NCBI GenBank assembly: GCA_947500545.1
Contig: CANMSO010000006.1
Span: 248,001 to 312,000 of the forward strand
Source of the DNA: an uncultured Aquimarina sp.
Lineage (GTDB): Bacteria > Bacteroidota > Bacteroidia > Flavobacteriales > Flavobacteriaceae
DNA: 64,000 nt
Direction: 5' to 3'
Position numbers and translations under genes: made by a program
In this document: piece by piece, positions 34,664 through 43,559 of the stretch
Numbering within the stretch: position 1 is the stretch's first letter
Layout of the letters: the number at the start of each line of letters is the position of its first letter
Notes under the pieces: model-generated
Told to the model about the DNA's origin: nothing
What the model saw: only the letters and a program-made list of their open reading frames with translations
Database searches by the model: none

Positions 34664-37030
34664 TTATTGAGGTTGTATGCTAACTTCTATTAAATTATAC
34701 CCTCCTCTTGGATCACCAAACCATGTTACTCCTGGTCCACTATTGATTACATCCTTTCCAAATTGTACGTCTTCCAGAGATGATACTCTACGAATGGTTG
34801 TATCGCTATCTGCAGGACCTGTATTAGTCCCTCCTTGATTCATTACCTGGTTATCACCAAATCCTACAGGTTGATCCTCTTCAGTCCCTGCATCGTATAA
34901 GTATGTATTGGAACTAACTTCGTTCCCTGAGAATGGGCTACCATCTGCATTGAACAATGTTAAACCAGAATTATTAGTACTAATAAACCAATCGTTAGAT
35001 TTTACGAACATAGTACCAAATCCAAGTTTATAATTTTGTCCTTGTGGCACTTCAATAGTAAAAGTAAAGGATCCTCCAGGTCCTATTGGGCCATCTTCTG
35101 CAGGCAATGCCACCGGGATACCGAAATCTTTCAAATAATTATAAGCCACCATTCTGTTTCCATCTTCTGCAATTTCTTCTATACCACTTGATGATTTGGC
35201 CGCTTCGCCCTGAGTGAACCAAGGGTCGCTATTTGTATTAAAAGCATATATAAAAGCTGGAGAAAAAGGTGTTAGTGATGAAGACAAACGTAATGGTGTT
35301 CCTTGAGATCCTGTCTCGGTAAACCAATTATACAAAGCTCCCGGCATACCATCTTCTGCAATACCTTCTAATCCAACACCTCTATCTGCTTCTCCTAATG
35401 TAAATAGTGGTTCACTTTGTGCGTGCAATACAACTATCCCTGGGGTAATTACAAATCCATTATTTTGACTTGCGGCCAAAGTAGGATCTGGAGTATTAAT
35501 TGCAGTAATTGTTAAAGTAAACGTTCCTGCAGAGTTACCATCACCATTAGTATAATCTAATACCGCTGTCATATAAATATTCCCGGTATCCCTACCCGGC
35601 ACCAAACGCACAGATGTATTTGAATCGGCTGGCCCTACATTAGCTCCTGCTGGTGGAAAAGTACTTGGATCACCATCGGCTTCTGTACCTAGATCATATA
35701 AAGAAAGTTGGCTTGCAATGTCTACCCCGCTAAGTGCCGTGCCATTAGGGAATAAATCAATTCCTTCAAGGTCTGTAGGTGCTAAAAACCAGTCGTTACT
35801 ATTTCCCATCATAGTTACAGGACTAAGTTTTGCACCCGGAACAGCCTTAAATGACACAGTATATTGCGCTCCATTTGTTGTTAACGGACCAGGACCAGTT
35901 GCTCCCACCGGGGTTGTAAACGTATGTACATTTAAATAATTAATAGTATTCTTTATCGTTACACTAAACGTCGTTGTTGCATTTTGCATATCGTTTGAAG
36001 ATCCCAATGATGGGTTCACTTCTTCTGCCCAGTCTAATGCTGCATCTCCTTCTCCATCATACTCTATACTATAGCTATCTAAAGCTACTGTTGGTACAAA
36101 TTCTCCAGCCGTCCAGATTCCTGCAGCAATGGCGACATCTTCTCTTTCACTTCCAGCTGCTCCCCATTGCACAAAATCCATAATAGCATTAGCATCAGTA
36201 AAACTGTTTGTCGAATACAAGCCTAACCCTCCTTCATTATCTGGCATGTTATAGGGTAGTACTAAAAATTCACCTGGAGCTATTGCTATATTTCCACTTT
36301 CTGGTGTAAGGCTTCCTATTTCAACATAAGTATTTGGCCCTAAGCATAACCAATAGGTACTTAAATCTACAGTTATGTTTCCATTATTATAAAGCTCTAC
36401 TAAATTTCTGTTACCATATTGTACTTCATTAAATACCACAGAACGTAATTGTACCGGTACTGTAAGTACATTTTCTACTCCAAAAGTAACTGTGGTAGTC
36501 TCTGCCCAATCCACCGCTGTGTCCCCTTCGCCATCAAATACAATACTATTCTCTGCACTGGTAACTGTTGGAACAAACTCTCCTGCCGTCCAGATTCCCG
36601 CAGCAACTGCTACATTTTCTCTTGCACTTCCTGCAGACCCATATTGTACAAAATCTACTATAGCATCAGCATCTGTAAACGCGTTGGTTGAATATAATGC
36701 CAAACCACCTTCTGTATCTGGTAAATCATATGGTAAAACTAAATACCCACCTGCTGGGATTATAATGTTTCCGCTTTGTGGAGTTAAATCCCCAATCCTT
36801 TCATAAGTTCCTGGTCCTAAACACAACCAATAGTCATTGAGATCTGCATCTTGATTTCCTTGATTAAAGATTTCAATTAAATCGGTTCCCTGATATTGAA
36901 CTTCATTAAACACAACTTGATTATTAACCTCATCAGGAACATTATTTGGAGGTGTTATTGCGTCATCATCATCACTACATGATGCAAAAGCCAAAAGGCT
37001 TATTAATAGATAAAAATTAATTTTTTTCAT
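34664..37030 (-). CDS. Lipoprotein with two lamin-tail-like and two spondin-N-like repeats
   Basis: A 788-residue lipoprotein (MKKINFYLLISLLAFASC, Cys18, then SDDDD). Two near-duplicate repeats of about 155 residues follow. Each starts VVFNEVQYQG or VVFNEVQYGN, continues with YWLCLGP and SGNI, and ends IWTAGEFVPTV; the start looks like a lamin-tail beta domain. Two further repeats resemble spondin N-terminal domains: FSVTIKNTI to about residue 560, and GSFTFTIEVPQGQ to the end, sharing SNDWF and NTGPADSDT-like segments. The function is unknown; such proteins are usually cell-surface adhesins or calcium-bound matrix proteins. Its promoter carries a CRP-type site and the gene lies directly downstream of a Crp/Fnr gene. 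It is transcribed alone. Confidence 0.82.
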   Translation of the reverse strand: MKKINFYLLISLLAFASCSDDDDAITPPNNVPDEVNNQVVFNEVQYQGTDLIEIFNQGNQDADLNDYWLCLGPGTYERIGDLTPQSGNIIIPAGGYLVLPYDLPDTEGGLALYSTNAFTDADAIVDFVQYGSAGSARENVAVAAGIWTAGEFVPTVTSAENSIVFDGEGDTAVDWAETTTVTFGVENVLTVPVQLRSVVFNEVQYGNRNLVELYNNGNITVDLSTYWLCLGPNTYVEIGSLTPESGNIAIAPGEFLVLPYNMPDNEGGLGLYSTNSFTDANAIMDFVQWGAAGSEREDVAIAAGIWTAGEFVPTVALDSYSIEYDGEGDAALDWAEEVNPSLGSSNDMQNATTTFSVTIKNTINYLNVHTFTTPVGATGPGPLTTNGAQYTVSFKAVPGAKLSPVTMMGNSNDWFLAPTDLEGIDLFPNGTALSGVDIASQLSLYDLGTEADGDPSTFPPAGANVGPADSNTSVRLVPGRDTGNIYMTAVLDYTNGDGNSAGTFTLTITAINTPDPTLAASQNNGFVITPGIVVLHAQSEPLFTLGEADRGVGLEGIAEDGMPGALYNWFTETGSQGTPLRLSSSLTPFSPAFIYAFNTNSDPWFTQGEAAKSSSGIEEIAEDGNRMVAYNYLKDFGIPVALPAEDGPIGPGGSFTFTIEVPQGQNYKLGFGTMFVKSNDWFISTNNSGLTLFNADGSPFSGNEVSSNTYLYDAGTEEDQPVGFGDNQVMNQGGTNTGPADSDTTIRRVSSLEDVQFGKDVINSGPGVTWFGDPRGGYNLIEVSIQPQ

Positions 37031-37064
37031 AATAAATACTTTTATTCGTTCATCTTATTTGAAA

Positions 37065-37072
37065 CAAATGTA
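37065..37072 (-). promoter_or_regulatory. -7 box for the spondin-domain lipoprotein gene
   Basis: TACATTTG on the minus strand, a perfect TAnnTTTG, 34 nt before the ATG. No TTG lies at the normal spacing upstream; a CRP-type palindrome is found instead. Confidence 0.5.
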
Positions 37073-37095
37073 GCCGGTATCTATCACGAATAACG

Positions 37096-37109
37096 GTGAC
37101 AAAAGTCAC
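37096..37109. promoter_or_regulatory. CRP/FNR-type site upstream of the spondin-domain gene
   Basis: GTGAC-AAAA-GTCAC, a perfect palindrome equal to the GTGA-N6-TCAC core of CRP/FNR-family sites. Its centre is about 44 bp upstream of the expected transcription start, near the class II activator position. The adjacent Crp/Fnr gene is the obvious candidate regulator. Confidence 0.6.
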
Positions 37110-37228
37110 TGTTGAGTGTTAAAAAAATGTTATTTAAATATTTGATTATCAGATATATAAATATTAAAACCGACAAATTTAGGCACCAGATAGCGCCTAA
37201 ATAAAAAGAAGTCGAAATGATATGTTTT

Positions 37229-37873
37229 TTAAGCCAATTGAAACTGTTTGAGTTCTATATGTCTTTTATGTTGAACTAGTAAATTTGTTGATTGTAATTT
37301 TTTGGTCAACCTGGAAACAACCTCTCTTGACGTTCCTAAATCAGAAGCAATTTGTTGATGTGACATATGAATTAGATTACAATTTTTAAGTCTTGCTTTT
37401 TCGTTAAGGTAGTTTACCAACCTATCTTCTATCTTATAGCAAACAACCTGTTTGGTTGTATTTAGTAAATCTTCATAATTACGTTGAAAATCTTTTAAGA
37501 TAATTCTGGTAAAAGAGGGATATTTTATAAACCATTCTTTTACTTTCTCTATTGGTAAACACAATACTTTTGTATCTTCTTCTGTCTTAGCTGAAAAACG
37601 AACGGGTTCCTGACCAAATAAATGATTAAAACTAAGTATGCAACATTGATTAGGGTGTATATAATACAGCAGAAACTCTACTTCTTCCTCTTCTGCATAC
37701 ATTTTAATTAATCCATCCAGAATAATAGGTAAAAAATTTAAATAACTTCCTTGTTTAACTACATACTCCCCTTTAGGAATATTCTTAAAATCGCCAGATG
37801 ATAATATCTCATTCTCCAATTCTTTTTCAATAAATGGGAAACAATTAGAAAGTTCTATTTTTTCATTTATCAT
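37229..37873 (-). CDS. Crp/Fnr-family transcriptional regulator
   Basis: A 214-residue regulator with an N-terminal cyclic-nucleotide-binding-like beta roll (about residues 20-115, with KGEYVVKQGSYLNFLPIILDG) and a C-terminal winged helix with SHQQIASDLGTSREVVSRLTKKL (about 169-191). It lacks an FNR-type Cys cluster at the N-terminus, and the beta roll does not show the canonical cAMP-binding arginine motif clearly, so its effector is unknown. It is transcribed alone toward the spondin-domain gene. A GTGA-N6-TCAC palindrome lies between them, so it may activate that gene or itself. Confidence 0.9.
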   Translation of the reverse strand: MINEKIELSNCFPFIEKELENEILSSGDFKNIPKGEYVVKQGSYLNFLPIILDGLIKMYAEEEEVEFLLYYIHPNQCCILSFNHLFGQEPVRFSAKTEEDTKVLCLPIEKVKEWFIKYPSFTRIILKDFQRNYEDLLNTTKQVVCYKIEDRLVNYLNEKARLKNCNLIHMSHQQIASDLGTSREVVSRLTKKLQSTNLLVQHKRHIELKQFQLA

Positions 37874-37972
37874 CCTTCGATTTAATTTTAGTTAGTACTA
37901 TAATTAAAGTCGAAAAATTACCTCGTACTTACAAAAGAGGTTATAATAAAAATCTATAATACTATAAGCCTA

Positions 37973-39955
37973 TTACCTTTTTACGTGGTTTTTCAAGCCT
38001 TTTTTCAACCATTTTAGGTATTCGTTAGTGTCAGGAGTATATGCCGTTGTGGCATTCAGTAATTTCATATCTGTGTTTAAAAGAACATAGTATGGTTGGG
38101 AATTATTTTGAAAATTTACTGTCTGGAAAGTTGCCCATTTATCACCTACTGTTCTGATATCTTTGACTCTTCCATCTGGTTTCAAAAATTTAAATTGATC
38201 TTCTTTAGACAACTTTTCGCGATCGTCTACATATAAAGAAATCAAGATGTACTCATTTTTAAGGATTTCGATAATTTCAGGGTGGCTCCAAACTTGTTCT
38301 TCCATTTTACGGCAATTAACACAAGCCCAACCTGTAAAATCAAGCATAACAGGTTTCTTTTGCTGTTTAGCAGCTTGTATACCTTCTTCGAAATCAGTAT
38401 ATGCATTCAAACCCAATGGACCATGTGCGTCTTTTTCATAAACACTATAAAATAAAGGAGGAGGAAAACCGCTCAACAGTTTTAAGTTTGCATATGCTGT
38501 ATTGCTAAGTCCCGGGAGTAAATAAATGACAAAAGCCAATGTTAGCGCCCCAAGGCTTTTTCTTGTCATGCTTAATTTTTGAATTGGGCTATCATGCGGA
38601 AACCGAATTTTTCCAAAAAGATATAATGTCATACCTATCCCGATAACTATCCAGATAGCAATAAAAACTTCTCTTTTTAGAATTCCCCAATGTTCTACAA
38701 GGTCTGCATTGGATAAAAATTTGAAAGCCAAAGCTAATTCCAGGAACCCTAATACCACTTTTACTGTATTCAACCATCCACCACTTTTAGGTAAAGAATT
38801 TAGCCAGTTTGGAAACAGTGCAAATAAAGCAAATGGTAAAGCTAAAGCTAGACCAAAACCTCCCATTCCAAAACTAAGCTGAATAGCACCTCCATCACTA
38901 CTAAGAGAACCTCCCAATAGCGAACCTAAAATTGGCCCTGTACATGAAAAAGACACCAAAGCCAATGTTAAAGCCATAAAAAACACTCCCAATATCCCAC
39001 CAACGCTAGTTGCTTTATTATCCATTTTATTACTCCATGAAGCTGGTAATGTAATTTCGAAATAACCAAAAAATGATACGGCGAAAACGATAAAAATGAT
39101 GAAGAAAACAATATTAAGAGTGACATTTGTTGAGATATTGTTTAATATTTCTGGATCTAAGGAATCTAATAAATGGAAAGGTAAGCTAAGTAACACATAA
39201 ATTGCAAAGATGAAAAAACCGTATAATAATGCATTAAATAGTCCTTTTTTCTTATCCTTAGCGCTTTTTGTAAAAAAGGATACTGTAAGAGGGATCATTG
39301 GGAAAACACATGGTGTTAATAAAGCAATTAATCCGCCTAAAAATCCTAAAATAAATATATTTAGGTAACTTTTCTTTTCCACCTGATCCGAAGGAAAAGC
39401 TTCTTTACCCTGTACTTCTATATATAATGCTTCTGACTTATTTCTATCATCTTTAGTAATAGTTGATAGGTCACCTTTATTCTCTATTGCCTCTCCCGTT
39501 ATACTTAGATCAAATTCTATAACCTCAGGTGCAAGGCATTTCTCATCATCACATACCGAGAAAAAGACTTCAGCCTTAATAACCTTTAGATTCTTATCAA
39601 CAAGTTTGATTTTTTGTGTAAAATTTACTTTATCTTCAAAATACTTCACATCCATCTCGAAGATGTTGTCATATTTTTCAATACCCTTTGGCTCTATTGT
39701 TTCTCCAACAAGAGTAAAAGTATCTGCAGTATTGTTGAAAGTAAATTCTGTTGGTGTTGGAGCTATCTCATCGGTCTCTGCTTCTTTTTGCGAATATAAA
39801 TGCCATCCAGGATCCAGAGTTGCTTCAAAGTGTAATATATAGACATCCTCTGCTTCTTTTTCTATACCGGCCTCCCATTTAATTGGATCCAATGTTTGAG
39901 AAAAAAGTGTTGTAGAGAATAGTAATGTTATAAGTAATAATAAGATGTTACGCAT
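37973..39955 (-). CDS. dsbD: DsbD-like thiol:disulfide interchange protein
   Basis: A 660-residue membrane protein with a signal peptide (ending near LFSQ). The periplasmic alpha domain (about residues 20-165) has the Cys pair in VCDDEKC. The hydrophobic core of about eight segments (190-480) includes FLGGLIALLTPCVFPMIP and ALVSFSCTGPILG with the membrane Cys residues. The C-terminal thioredoxin domain has GWACVNC (about residue 548). It passes electrons from cytoplasmic thioredoxin to periplasmic proteins. All three Cys pairs seem present. Its ATG overlaps the tilS stop by one base, so it is translationally coupled to tilS. Confidence 0.93.
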   Translation of the reverse strand: MRNILLLLITLLFSTTLFSQTLDPIKWEAGIEKEAEDVYILHFEATLDPGWHLYSQKEAETDEIAPTPTEFTFNNTADTFTLVGETIEPKGIEKYDNIFEMDVKYFEDKVNFTQKIKLVDKNLKVIKAEVFFSVCDDEKCLAPEVIEFDLSITGEAIENKGDLSTITKDDRNKSEALYIEVQGKEAFPSDQVEKKSYLNIFILGFLGGLIALLTPCVFPMIPLTVSFFTKSAKDKKKGLFNALLYGFFIFAIYVLLSLPFHLLDSLDPEILNNISTNVTLNIVFFIIFIVFAVSFFGYFEITLPASWSNKMDNKATSVGGILGVFFMALTLALVSFSCTGPILGSLLGGSLSSDGGAIQLSFGMGGFGLALALPFALFALFPNWLNSLPKSGGWLNTVKVVLGFLELALAFKFLSNADLVEHWGILKREVFIAIWIVIGIGMTLYLFGKIRFPHDSPIQKLSMTRKSLGALTLAFVIYLLPGLSNTAYANLKLLSGFPPPLFYSVYEKDAHGPLGLNAYTDFEEGIQAAKQQKKPVMLDFTGWACVNCRKMEEQVWSHPEIIEILKNEYILISLYVDDREKLSKEDQFKFLKPDGRVKDIRTVGDKWATFQTVNFQNNSQPYYVLLNTDMKLLNATTAYTPDTNEYLKWLKKGLKNHVKR

Positions 39956-41274
39956 TAGGTTATTGTAATTTTTAGAATTTGTTTCGTTTGGGGTGTTATC
40001 TTAAATCTGTTATCTGCTCTATAATTAATAATCCATAGGATTTCTTCACCAGAACATAGTAACCATATTCTTTCTTTGGCTAGTAAAGATAATTTTTCGT
40101 CTTTAAAATATTTACTTAACTTCTTTTTGCCTTTCATTCCCAGTGGATAAAAATAGTCGCCTTCTCTCCATTTTCTTACAGTAAGGGGGTATTTTAACTT
40201 TTCTTTATCAGCATAAACTGTTTTCAAATCCACGTCTGACATTTCTTGAACAAACTGTAACTTCAACATTCCTGAGGGAGTCATAATCATATTTTCCTCT
40301 TCTGGAATAGTATATGTTCTGTCAGATATTTTTTCAGAAATAGGACTTAATAATAGAAAATCTCTATCTTTTACTAATCTATAGGATCTTGAAAAAATCT
40401 GTTTCCCGGGCTGAGCTGTAATAATCTGCGCAATATCGTCCCAAGCAGTAAAATCATAATGATCCTTTAATAAATAATATAGACAAATCTTTGGGTTTCC
40501 GTATTCATACAGCTCTCTTATAGGTATTTTAACTATTTCTCCTTCTCCATGTTCGTATAATTCTGACCGTAATCTGAGCACCTGGGTTTGTATAAATTCT
40601 CTACTTTGTTTTAGGTGTTCTAAAGTAGTTTGAAAATTTTGTAAAAACTGAGGATTCACAGATTTTAATTCTGGAACAACATTATGTCTTAACTTATTTC
40701 TCAAATATTTGGTACTGCTATTACTACTATCTTCTCTCCATAGCATATTTTTTTCCTGGGCAAATTTTAAAATTTGATCTCTTGAAAAGGGTAGTAATGG
40801 TCTAATATAGGTATCGTTTATTTCTGGTATACCGGTCAACCCTTCTATACCTGTACCTCTAGAGAGGTTTATTAAAAACGTTTCAAGGTTATCATCTGCG
40901 TGGTGTGCTGTGAGAATGTAATCATACTGGTATTCCTGTGCAATCTTATCAAACCAACTATATCTTAGCTCTCTTGCTGCCATTTGAATAGAAAGGCGAT
41001 GATCCTTGGCATACTGTTCCGTATCAAAATCTGTACTAAAAAATGGAGCGTGTATTTGGCCCGCAAGTTCAGTTACAAACCTTTTATCTTCATCGCTCTC
41101 GGATCCTCTTAATTTAAAATTACAATGCGCCACTCCTATTTCCAAATTCAATAGGGTACTAAGCCTAGTAAGGACCACACTATCTAATCCTCCACTACAG
41201 GCAATTAGCAATCTGCCTTTGGACAAAAAGGAAAGATGAGTTGTAATATGCTCTTTAAATTCTTTTAACAACAA
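39955..41274 (-). CDS. tilS: tRNA(Ile)-lysidine synthetase
   Basis: A 439-residue PP-loop enzyme. The ATP pyrophosphatase loop is ACSGGLDSVVLT (about residues 25-36), then HCNFKLRGSESDED, AARELRYSWF, TAHHADDNLET and the RPLLPFSRDQI stretch. A C-terminal domain with VRKWREGDYFYPLGMKGKKKLSKYF binds the tRNA. TilS makes lysidine at position 34 of the CAU tRNA(Ile), so it is essential. It leads the tilS-dsbD unit and has the best promoter of the window just upstream. Confidence 0.96.
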   Translation of the reverse strand: MLLKEFKEHITTHLSFLSKGRLLIACSGGLDSVVLTRLSTLLNLEIGVAHCNFKLRGSESDEDKRFVTELAGQIHAPFFSTDFDTEQYAKDHRLSIQMAARELRYSWFDKIAQEYQYDYILTAHHADDNLETFLINLSRGTGIEGLTGIPEINDTYIRPLLPFSRDQILKFAQEKNMLWREDSSNSSTKYLRNKLRHNVVPELKSVNPQFLQNFQTTLEHLKQSREFIQTQVLRLRSELYEHGEGEIVKIPIRELYEYGNPKICLYYLLKDHYDFTAWDDIAQIITAQPGKQIFSRSYRLVKDRDFLLLSPISEKISDRTYTIPEEENMIMTPSGMLKLQFVQEMSDVDLKTVYADKEKLKYPLTVRKWREGDYFYPLGMKGKKKLSKYFKDEKLSLLAKERIWLLCSGEEILWIINYRADNRFKITPQTKQILKITIT

Positions 41275-41303
41275 ATTCTAAATTACTTCTTGTTATCTTT
41301 TTT

Positions 41304-41333
41304 CAAAGATACAATTTTGATTTGCTATGGCAA
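41304..41333 (-). promoter_or_regulatory. Consensus Bacteroidota promoter of tilS-dsbD
   Basis: On the minus strand TTG (41333-41331), exactly 19 nt, then TATCTTTG (41311-41304). This fits the TTG-N19-TAnnTTTG consensus of the Bacteroidota housekeeping sigma factor. The start codon lies 29 nt after the box. Confidence 0.75.
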
Positions 41334-41434
41334 TTACTATTAAAAGCGAATTTAAGTGTTGATTTTCAAGTTTTTAACATCAAATCTAGTTTGTTTTCGT
41401 TATTTTTAGGAATCAACTCTTAAATCACTCACTA

Positions 41435-42136
41435 ATGAATAGGACACAGGAACTACAGAAATTTTACGGAGCTGATGATCAAAGAGAATTCGGCAAAAAA
41501 TTATTATCTATTGTACCCCACTTGCATCCCTATGTAAAACATCGATTATATATTGCAGAGAGTGTTGGGATTTTACCACAAAACATGTATTGTTCTAATG
41601 GCATTATTGATGATGCTATTTTAAAACTATATTACGATGATCTTGATGTAGAAATAGATACTTTATCGTTAGAACTTAAGCTCTTCAAAATTTCAGATGA
41701 TATTATTGATGAGCTATACGTGCGAGAAGGGTGGCATCAAAGAAGTATAAGTACAAATCATTTTTTAAAAATTGAACTTGAAAAACTAGAAGAAACTTAT
41801 ACCGTAGAAGGTGATAATGAACTTATAATGAAAGAAGAGTTAGATGATATTTGTTATCATCAAAATTCTGAAAACAAACAAAATTTTATTTATGATGATC
41901 TTGATTCTGCTATAGTAAAGGTTATAGATTCTGAAATTTCATCGGCATCAAGAAAACAAAAGTTATTAGGTAAATTTTATAGTTGGTTACCCATGGAAGC
42001 TTCTAAAATCATTGATCTTTTTGTATTTGGAAGATTAAATTTTGAAGAAATTGCTACAATAAAGGATCTTACTGCTCAAGAGGTCAAACAGATTATTATT
42101 GATGTAAGAAAAAGTTTTAGACGCAATCTGATTTAG
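41435..42136 (+). CDS. Protein with a sigma-factor-like C-terminal helix-turn-helix, function unknown
   Basis: A 233-residue acidic protein that I do not recognise firmly. The C-terminal 60 residues (MEASKIIDLFVFGRLNFEEIATIKDLTAQEVKQIIIDVRKSFRRNL) have the outline of a sigma region 4 helix-turn-helix. The first 80 residues (HPYVKHRLYIAESVGI, ILKLYYDDLD) could be a degenerate sigma region 2. The middle (about 95-155) is highly acidic. No membrane or export signal is present. It is divergent from tilS and convergent with pabB, so it stands alone. It could be a divergent ECF-like sigma factor or a stress-related protein; no function is claimed. Confidence 0.6.
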   Translation: MNRTQELQKFYGADDQREFGKKLLSIVPHLHPYVKHRLYIAESVGILPQNMYCSNGIIDDAILKLYYDDLDVEIDTLSLELKLFKISDDIIDELYVREGWHQRSISTNHFLKIELEKLEETYTVEGDNELIMKEELDDICYHQNSENKQNFIYDDLDSAIVKVIDSEISSASRKQKLLGKFYSWLPMEASKIIDLFVFGRLNFEEIATIKDLTAQEVKQIIIDVRKSFRRNLI

Positions 42137-42215
42137 TGGTAAGATTTAGTATATGGGTGATGAGTTTTTCTTAACTATTTATTCTCAATAACTCAAATGC
42201 TCATCTCTAGAAAAC

Positions 42216-43559
42216 TCACATCCCTTCTAGAACTTCTCTCATTGCTTTTGCTTTGAGCAAGCATTCTTCATATTCTTTATCTGGATCAGATTGGGCTGTT
42301 ATCGCTCCTCCAACTGTATAAGAAATATATTTTTCTTTTTCATTATAAAGAATACTGCGGATTACAACGTTAAAATCAAAATCTCCCCCTGGAGTAAAAT
42401 AGCCAACCGCTCCACTATACAGACCTCTTTTAGATTCTTCAAGTTCCTCTATAATTTGCATTGCAGAAATCTTAGGAGCACCAGTCATGCTTCCCATTGG
42501 GAAAGTGGTTTTTATGACATCAACAGGAGAAACTGTTTCATCAACCTCTGAAATCACGGTCGAGATCATTTGATGTACTTGCTTGAAGCTATAAATTTCA
42601 CATAATTCTTCAACCAAAACCGAACCTTTTATTGCTGTTCTTGACAAATCATTACGAACCAGATCCACAATCATTATATTCTCTGATCGCTCTTTAGGAT
42701 CATTTTTAAGGTCTATTATCATTTTTTGATCATCTTGGGAGTCTTCTGATCGTTTTGCTGTACCCTTAATTGGCTGAGAAATAATTTTTTGCCCTTCCTT
42801 ACGTAAATAACGCTCTGGTGAAGCCGATAGCAAATATTGATTATTCATTCTAAAGAAGGTAGCAAAAGGAGGTTTTGAAATATTGTTAAGATGATGATAC
42901 GTTTGTAAAGGATCTATACAACTATCTTTTGCAAAAAATTCCTGACAAAAATTAGCTTCATAAATATCTCCGCGGTGAATATATGCCAACATCCTATTCA
43001 CCTTTTCTTTGTATACATCTTTGGTAATTCGTAAGCTTATTTTAACCTTCCCACATGAAGATTCTTTGTCACTTTCGTTAGACAAATTACCAATACCAAG
43101 TGGTACCTTAGAAATAATTTCAAAATCCTGCTCTATTTCGTCATCCACCATTCTCAAATAATGGACTTCCAAAGTATCATCCTTAAGAAGGAAAAGTTTT
43201 TTTGGTTGAAAAAAATATAAATCTGGAAAATGTAATTCATCTTGGTTATTAGAAATCAGATTCTCGGTATCATTTTTAAGATCATACGATAGATACCCAA
43301 AAATCCAATCTTTTGTTTGCTCCTGGTATTCTTTTAATTGATCAAAAGCACCATCATAATCTGTTTTAATCGATGTAAAAGCATCAACCGCCAATACCTT
43401 ATCGTAGCTAGTATATTGCTGGGTATATTTGTTTGAATCTAACCAAACAATATCATCAAATTGCTGTCCCCAATACAACAATTGGTCTTTAAATTCTGAT
43501 GGATTTTCTAAAGTATATTTTTTGACACTCCGCACCTGATCATGAGATTTGATGGGCAA
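42216..43559 (-). CDS. pabB: Aminodeoxychorismate synthase component I (PabB-like)
   Basis: A 447-residue chorismate-binding enzyme. The conserved C-terminal half shows IHRGDIYEANFCQEF, LSASPERYL, QPIKGTAKRSED, MIVDLVRNDLSR, TFPMGSMTGAPK and YSGAVGYFTPGGDFDFNVVIR, the standard PabB/TrpE motifs. With a PabA glutaminase it makes 4-amino-4-deoxychorismate for folate. PIKGTAKR fits the PabB type (Lys in PIKGT) rather than anthranilate synthase. No pabA or pabC lies beside it. Its start overlaps the end of the flavin reductase gene by 20 bp, so the two are in one operon; the exact start could lie a few codons later. Confidence 0.92.
   Translation of the reverse strand: MPIKSHDQVRSVKKYTLENPSEFKDQLLYWGQQFDDIVWLDSNKYTQQYTSYDKVLAVDAFTSIKTDYDGAFDQLKEYQEQTKDWIFGYLSYDLKNDTENLISNNQDELHFPDLYFFQPKKLFLLKDDTLEVHYLRMVDDEIEQDFEIISKVPLGIGNLSNESDKESSCGKVKISLRITKDVYKEKVNRMLAYIHRGDIYEANFCQEFFAKDSCIDPLQTYHHLNNISKPPFATFFRMNNQYLLSASPERYLRKEGQKIISQPIKGTAKRSEDSQDDQKMIIDLKNDPKERSENIMIVDLVRNDLSRTAIKGSVLVEELCEIYSFKQVHQMISTVISEVDETVSPVDVIKTTFPMGSMTGAPKISAMQIIEELEESKRGLYSGAVGYFTPGGDFDFNVVIRSILYNEKEKYISYTVGGAITAQSDPDKEYEECLLKAKAMREVLEGM

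Noticed and set aside
42136..42230. Long hairpin between the sigma-like gene and pabB (GATGAG with CTCATC)
   Set aside because: The 6-bp stem encloses a loop of over 30 nt with no T-run in the right place; it is not a convincing terminator.
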